From assembly GCA_900470155.1 (NCBI GenBank), contig UBZT01000019.1, forward strand, positions 118,076 to 182,075: a stretch of DNA of 64,000 nt, given 5' to 3'. Below are positions 61,444 to 64,000 of the stretch, piece after piece. A program made the position numbers and the translations under genes. The notes below the pieces were generated by a model. It did not search any database, was not told the DNA's origin, and worked only from the letters and a program-made list of their open reading frames with translations. How positions within the stretch are numbered: the stretch's first letter is position 1; each line of letters starts with the position of its first letter. The stretch is from Hyphomicrobiales bacterium. GTDB taxonomy: Bacteria; Pseudomonadota; Alphaproteobacteria; Rhizobiales; Rhizobiaceae.

Positions 61444-62667
61444 TCAACGCCACAACGCGGAGATTGGGACAGCGGATAAGCGCTCTCCGAACGGGATAGC
61501 CTTGTCATGGTCGTACAAGACTATGCCTGAGACAAACCGCTCTTTAGTTGCTTCAGCCAAAATTCGCAGGCCGGAAAAATCGGAGGTTGTGACGGATGCC
61601 GCCGCTTTGATCTCGATACCGACAATCCTGCCCCGCCTATCTTCGATAACGATATCGACTTCATTCTGCTGCTTGTCACGAAAATGCGAAAACTCAAATC
61701 GGGTCTCCGCGGCGCTGGCGAGTTTCAGGATCTCCCCGAAAACGAAAGTTTCCAGCAACGCACCAAATTGCCCCCTGTCGTGTCGGAGTCGATCAAGAGA
61801 GAGGTCGCGCAGAGATGCGAGAAGGCCAGAATCGAGGAAATGGATTTTGGGGGTCTTGGTCAAACGCTTCAGTTTGTTGGAAAACCAGGGTTGAACTGTC
61901 CGGGCGAGGAAAAGGCTCTCAAATATGCCGACGTATTTCTGCGTTGTGACGTGGTTCATCCCAATAGCAGCGCCGATCCCGGAATAGTTCACGAGTTGTC
62001 CCGAATGCTCTGCCAGGATGCGCAGCAGGCGTGGCATTTGTGCAATCTGTTCAATCTGCGCAACATCGCGAACGTCTCGTTGGACGATCGCCTGGACATA
62101 GTCCTCGTACCAATCCTGTCTGCGGCTCAGGTTTCTACGGCCCAGCGCCTCAGGATATCCACCGGCCAAAACCGAGGCCATCAGATCATCGCCGACGATG
62201 GCTTCTCCGCCCTTGGCTTCATTGCGAAAGGCGTCGCGCAGAAAGCTGCTGCCGGCAGTTCTGATTTCGCTTTGCGCAAGCGGAAGCAATCGAACCACCT
62301 CCATCCGCCCTGCGAGCGAGTCCGACACCCGCGGTAAGGTCATGAGATTGGCCGAACCAGTCAGAAGGAAGCGTCCCGGACGTTGGTCAGTATCGACGCT
62401 CTCCTTAATGGCCAACAGTAGCTCGGGAGCGCGCTGAATTTCATCGATGACAGCGCGATCTATACGTCTGACAAAGCCAACAGGATCCTGCCGCGCTGCG
62501 TCCAAGGTGGTCGCATTATCGAGAGTGTAATACTCCATGGCCTGGTTGGCGATCTTCTTCGCCAGCGTCGTCTTTCCTGATTGTCGGGGCCCAACGATCA
62601 GCACAACTCGCGTGTCCGACATGGCGTCGGCTACGCGTTGCTCAACAAGCCTTGGATATAGCGCCAC
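61444..62667 (-). CDS. AAA ATPase with DUF4143 domain
   Basis: 407 residues from GTG 62667 (ALYPRLVEQRVADAMSDTRV follows it); GAGGGAG is 6 nt ahead. A TTG start 15 codons earlier would lie among the repeats upstream. The P-loop is LIVGPRQSGKTTLAKKIA, Walker B RAVIDEIQRAPELL, sensor FLLTGSANLMTL. The C-terminal DUF4143 (about 215-380) carries a PD-(D/E)XK-like FRDKQQNEVDIVIEDRRGRI and IEIKAAASVT nuclease pattern. Such proteins are widespread in accessory DNA and their function is unknown. Confidence 0.9.
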   Translation of the reverse strand: MALYPRLVEQRVADAMSDTRVVLIVGPRQSGKTTLAKKIANQAMEYYTLDNATTLDAARQDPVGFVRRIDRAVIDEIQRAPELLLAIKESVDTDQRPGRFLLTGSANLMTLPRVSDSLAGRMEVVRLLPLAQSEIRTAGSSFLRDAFRNEAKGGEAIVGDDLMASVLAGGYPEALGRRNLSRRQDWYEDYVQAIVQRDVRDVAQIEQIAQMPRLLRILAEHSGQLVNYSGIGAAIGMNHVTTQKYVGIFESLFLARTVQPWFSNKLKRLTKTPKIHFLDSGLLASLRDLSLDRLRHDRGQFGALLETFVFGEILKLASAAETRFEFSHFRDKQQNEVDIVIEDRRGRIVGIEIKAAASVTTSDFSGLRILAEATKERFVSGIVLYDHDKAIPFGERLSAVPISALWR

Positions 62668-62682
62668 AGCCAGACTCCCTCG

Positions 62683-62733
62683 ATGACCATTCGCAATTAC
62701 GGCAATGACCAAATGAAAGTCAATCCATGACCA
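62683..62733. repeat. Three ATGACCA repeats spaced exactly 22 bp
   Basis: ATGACCA begins at 62683, 62705 and 62727, all in the same direction, in the 67 bp upstream of the ATPase start. A 22-bp step is two turns of the helix, so one protein could bind all copies on one face. Possible operator or short iteron set. Confidence 0.6.
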
Positions 62734-62845
62734 TTTGAAATTTTGACGGTGCCCGATTGTAATTAGAGATCATGCGCTGGCAGAATGACGGATGCCAACG
62801 CAAACCACTGCTGGTTCCAGACTGAATGCAACGCCGGTTGGAAAT

Positions 62846-63250
62846 CTATATGATCTGGCCCTCCATAGCCAATAAGTGCTGGCCAAAGATCTCAGTCGGC
62901 GTCTGAAACCCCAAGCACTTCCGAGGCGTGGCATTGAGACGTTCGCACAAGGAACGAACCTCCTGATTGCTCACATCCAGCACGACGGTCTCACGTGGTA
63001 GGTAACCACGAACCCGTTTGTTGGTATTCTCAACGGTGCCTTTTTGCCATGGTGCTCGCGGATCGCAGAACCATGCTGCCGTTCCCATGCCCTTTTCCAG
63101 CTCCCGCCATGAAACAAATTCGAGGCCTCGGTCGAACGTCAGGCTTTGCCGAGCTCGCGCGGTAGGGGCGCTAGGTGGCTGATCAATTGGTTCATGATCG
63201 GCTTTGAGCGCCTGTCATTGTTGCGAATGGTAACCGGCTCTTGCGCTAAA
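62846..63250 (-). mobile_element. IS30-family transposase fragment (3' end), frameshifted
   Basis: The minus strand encodes the C-terminal third of an IS30 transposase: NNDRRSKPIMNQLISHLAPL in one frame, then after a one-base loss near 63140 SLTFDRGLEFVSWRELEKGM, WFCDPRAPWQKGTVENTNKR and GFQTPTEIFG to the stop at 62846. The DDE aspartate (FDRG) and glutamate (ENTN) regions are present, but the N-terminal DNA-binding half is missing. The right end abuts and replaces the tail of the RES gene. From 62734 to 62845 nothing is recognised. Confidence 0.8.
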
Positions 63251-63766
63251 CGACGGTCGCGACACAGCAATATTCGTGTGACCGTTCAGGCGAGATGGAT
63301 AGATGATGCCGTCGGGAAGCGCCTGGTGCTCGTGGAAAGCCAGCGCCCAGGAGCGCGCCAGGTTTTGACGCGAGGATTTCGCCACGTCCGTTGGAACTCC
63401 CATCCTGATGGCGTGATCGTCGCGCAGGTCAACAAGGCTGAGGTCTGCGATCGTCTCGACCTCAGCGTATCGCCGCGCATAGATCTCTTTTTCTTCAATC
63501 GGAAGATCGCCGACAAGACCGTCGCGGCGATCACGCAGAACCGCCTCGAGGAAGCAGACCTTGAGCGTTTCGCCGAGATAAAGAACGCCGAAGCGCTTCG
63601 TTGCATCACGTCGGCGGGGATCGCTGAAACGGCTCGCCGCTTTTCCAAATCCCAGCGGGTTCGGATAGGCGCTTGCGTAGATCCGGCTAAAGCGACGCCC
63701 TGAAGGAATCCTTTCGATATCGAGCGGCTGACGCTCGAAACCGGCTGGCGGTTTGATACCAGCCAT
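63215..63766 (-). CDS. RES-domain toxin with C-terminus replaced by IS30 sequence
   Basis: 183 residues. The RES domain is almost complete: RRFSRIYASAYPNPLGFGKA, the arginine in SRFSDPRRRDATKRFGVLYL, the glutamate in LKVCFLEAVLRDRRDG, and the serine/asparagine end YPSRLNGHTNIAV. Normal members continue with a short Y-D-R strand, but here after IAV the frame runs through IS30 DNA (SRPSFSARAGYHSQQ) to a chance stop. RES toxins degrade NAD+ or ADP-ribosylate a target. Start directly follows the antitoxin stop (TAA-ATG). Activity is uncertain. Confidence 0.85.
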   Translation of the reverse strand: MAGIKPPAGFERQPLDIERIPSGRRFSRIYASAYPNPLGFGKAASRFSDPRRRDATKRFGVLYLGETLKVCFLEAVLRDRRDGLVGDLPIEEKEIYARRYAEVETIADLSLVDLRDDHAIRMGVPTDVAKSSRQNLARSWALAFHEHQALPDGIIYPSRLNGHTNIAVSRPSFSARAGYHSQQ

Positions 63767-64000
63767 TTAGCGGAAGTCACCGCGGGCAATGCCCTCGGCT
63801 GCGGCGATCACGTCGCTATCCTGGCCCCGCTTCAGGCCGTCGAGCCCGGTGCGACCGTCAAGCGCACCGTGGGGCGAAACAAGAAAGCGGTAAACGGTCC
63901 AGGCACCCGCCAGGATCTCGTGCAATTTTGGAAGCACTGCATAGGGCCGGCCGTCTCGGTCGAGCTGCCAGGCCGGGAAACGGAACCCTCGCTTGGCGCC
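63767..64000 (-). CDS. Xre/MbcA/ParS-type antitoxin (5' end cut by window)
   Basis: The minus-strand frame is open to the right window edge; 77 residues are visible: GFRFPAWQLDRDGRPYAVLP, then LHEILAGAWTVYRFLVSPHG and GQDSDVIAAAEGIARGDFR. This is the toxin-binding domain that inserts into the RES active site. Its stop codon is directly followed by the RES start. The helix-turn-helix part lies outside the window. Confidence 0.85.
   Translation of the reverse strand, partial: GAKRGFRFPAWQLDRDGRPYAVLPKLHEILAGAWTVYRFLVSPHGALDGRTGLDGLKRGQDSDVIAAAEGIARGDFR

Noticed and set aside
61415..61445. Sixth tRNA-like copy (CCCCAATCGAATCCCC) at the 3' end of the ATPase gene
   Set aside because: It shares only the TCGA core with the other five and lacks the GCCTTGA and CGACCC parts.

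Overview
The window looks like accessory-rich DNA from a Rhizobiaceae genome (Agrobacterium/Rhizobium/Neorhizobium type). The reasons are the high GC content, two exact alphaproteobacterial SOS boxes (GTTC-N7-GTTC), an imuA-imuB-dnaE2 cassette, a decayed repABC-type RepB gene, a DUF1127 gene beside hairpins with CCUCCUCCC loops, and GGAAC-N16-NGTT promoters of the EcfG/RpoE2 type. No rRNA, complete tRNA or CRISPR array was seen.

Layout. 0-7 kb: iron uptake by cell-surface signalling (ECF sigma factor, FecR, TonB receptor with STN domain, binding protein, fused double permease). The expected ATPase gene is absent, and the permease stop is followed at once by the 3' half of an aldo/keto reductase. 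7.5-14 kb: LysR and MFS pair, hipBA, a deleted tyrosine recombinase, and vapBC flanked by tRNA-3'-end-like repeats. 14-25 kb: small redox cassettes (NmrA/SDR, AKR, ALDH, quinone oxidoreductase), each next to LysR or TetR regulators, then an ABC-F protein and an EF-hand protein. One SDR is dead (stop at codon 3 and a 1-nt deletion). 25-32 kb: Ohr, a two-component system, two exported hydrolases, a CcdA-thioredoxin fusion. 32.2-33 kb: parDE with an SOS box in its promoter.

33-43 kb is a DNA-damage island: imuA-imuB-dnaE2 leftward, and a UvrD-like helicase, SRAP and DinB rightward, with an SOS box between the two arms. The SRAP gene appears to start with ACG. At 42.9-43.4 kb a DUF1127 gene is followed by four consecutive hairpins, each with CCUCCUCCC in its loop on the minus strand, resembling the CcaF1/CcsR and cuckoo-RNA loci.

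49.4-57.3 kb is a general-stress island: DUF6894, a secreted protein, an esterase, PepSY and glycine-zipper proteins, an HWE kinase, a large catalase with PfpI domain, and a YciF-like protein. Four GGAAC-N16-NGTT promoters point at these genes. 57.5-58.7 kb is a graveyard (CheB and IS110 fragments, RepB remnant). The right end holds a LysR-linked oxidoreductase pair, an AAA/DUF4143 ATPase preceded by three 22-bp-phased repeats, and an Xre-RES toxin-antitoxin pair whose toxin tail is replaced by a broken IS30 transposase.

All functions are read from sequence patterns and remembered family features; no database search was run.
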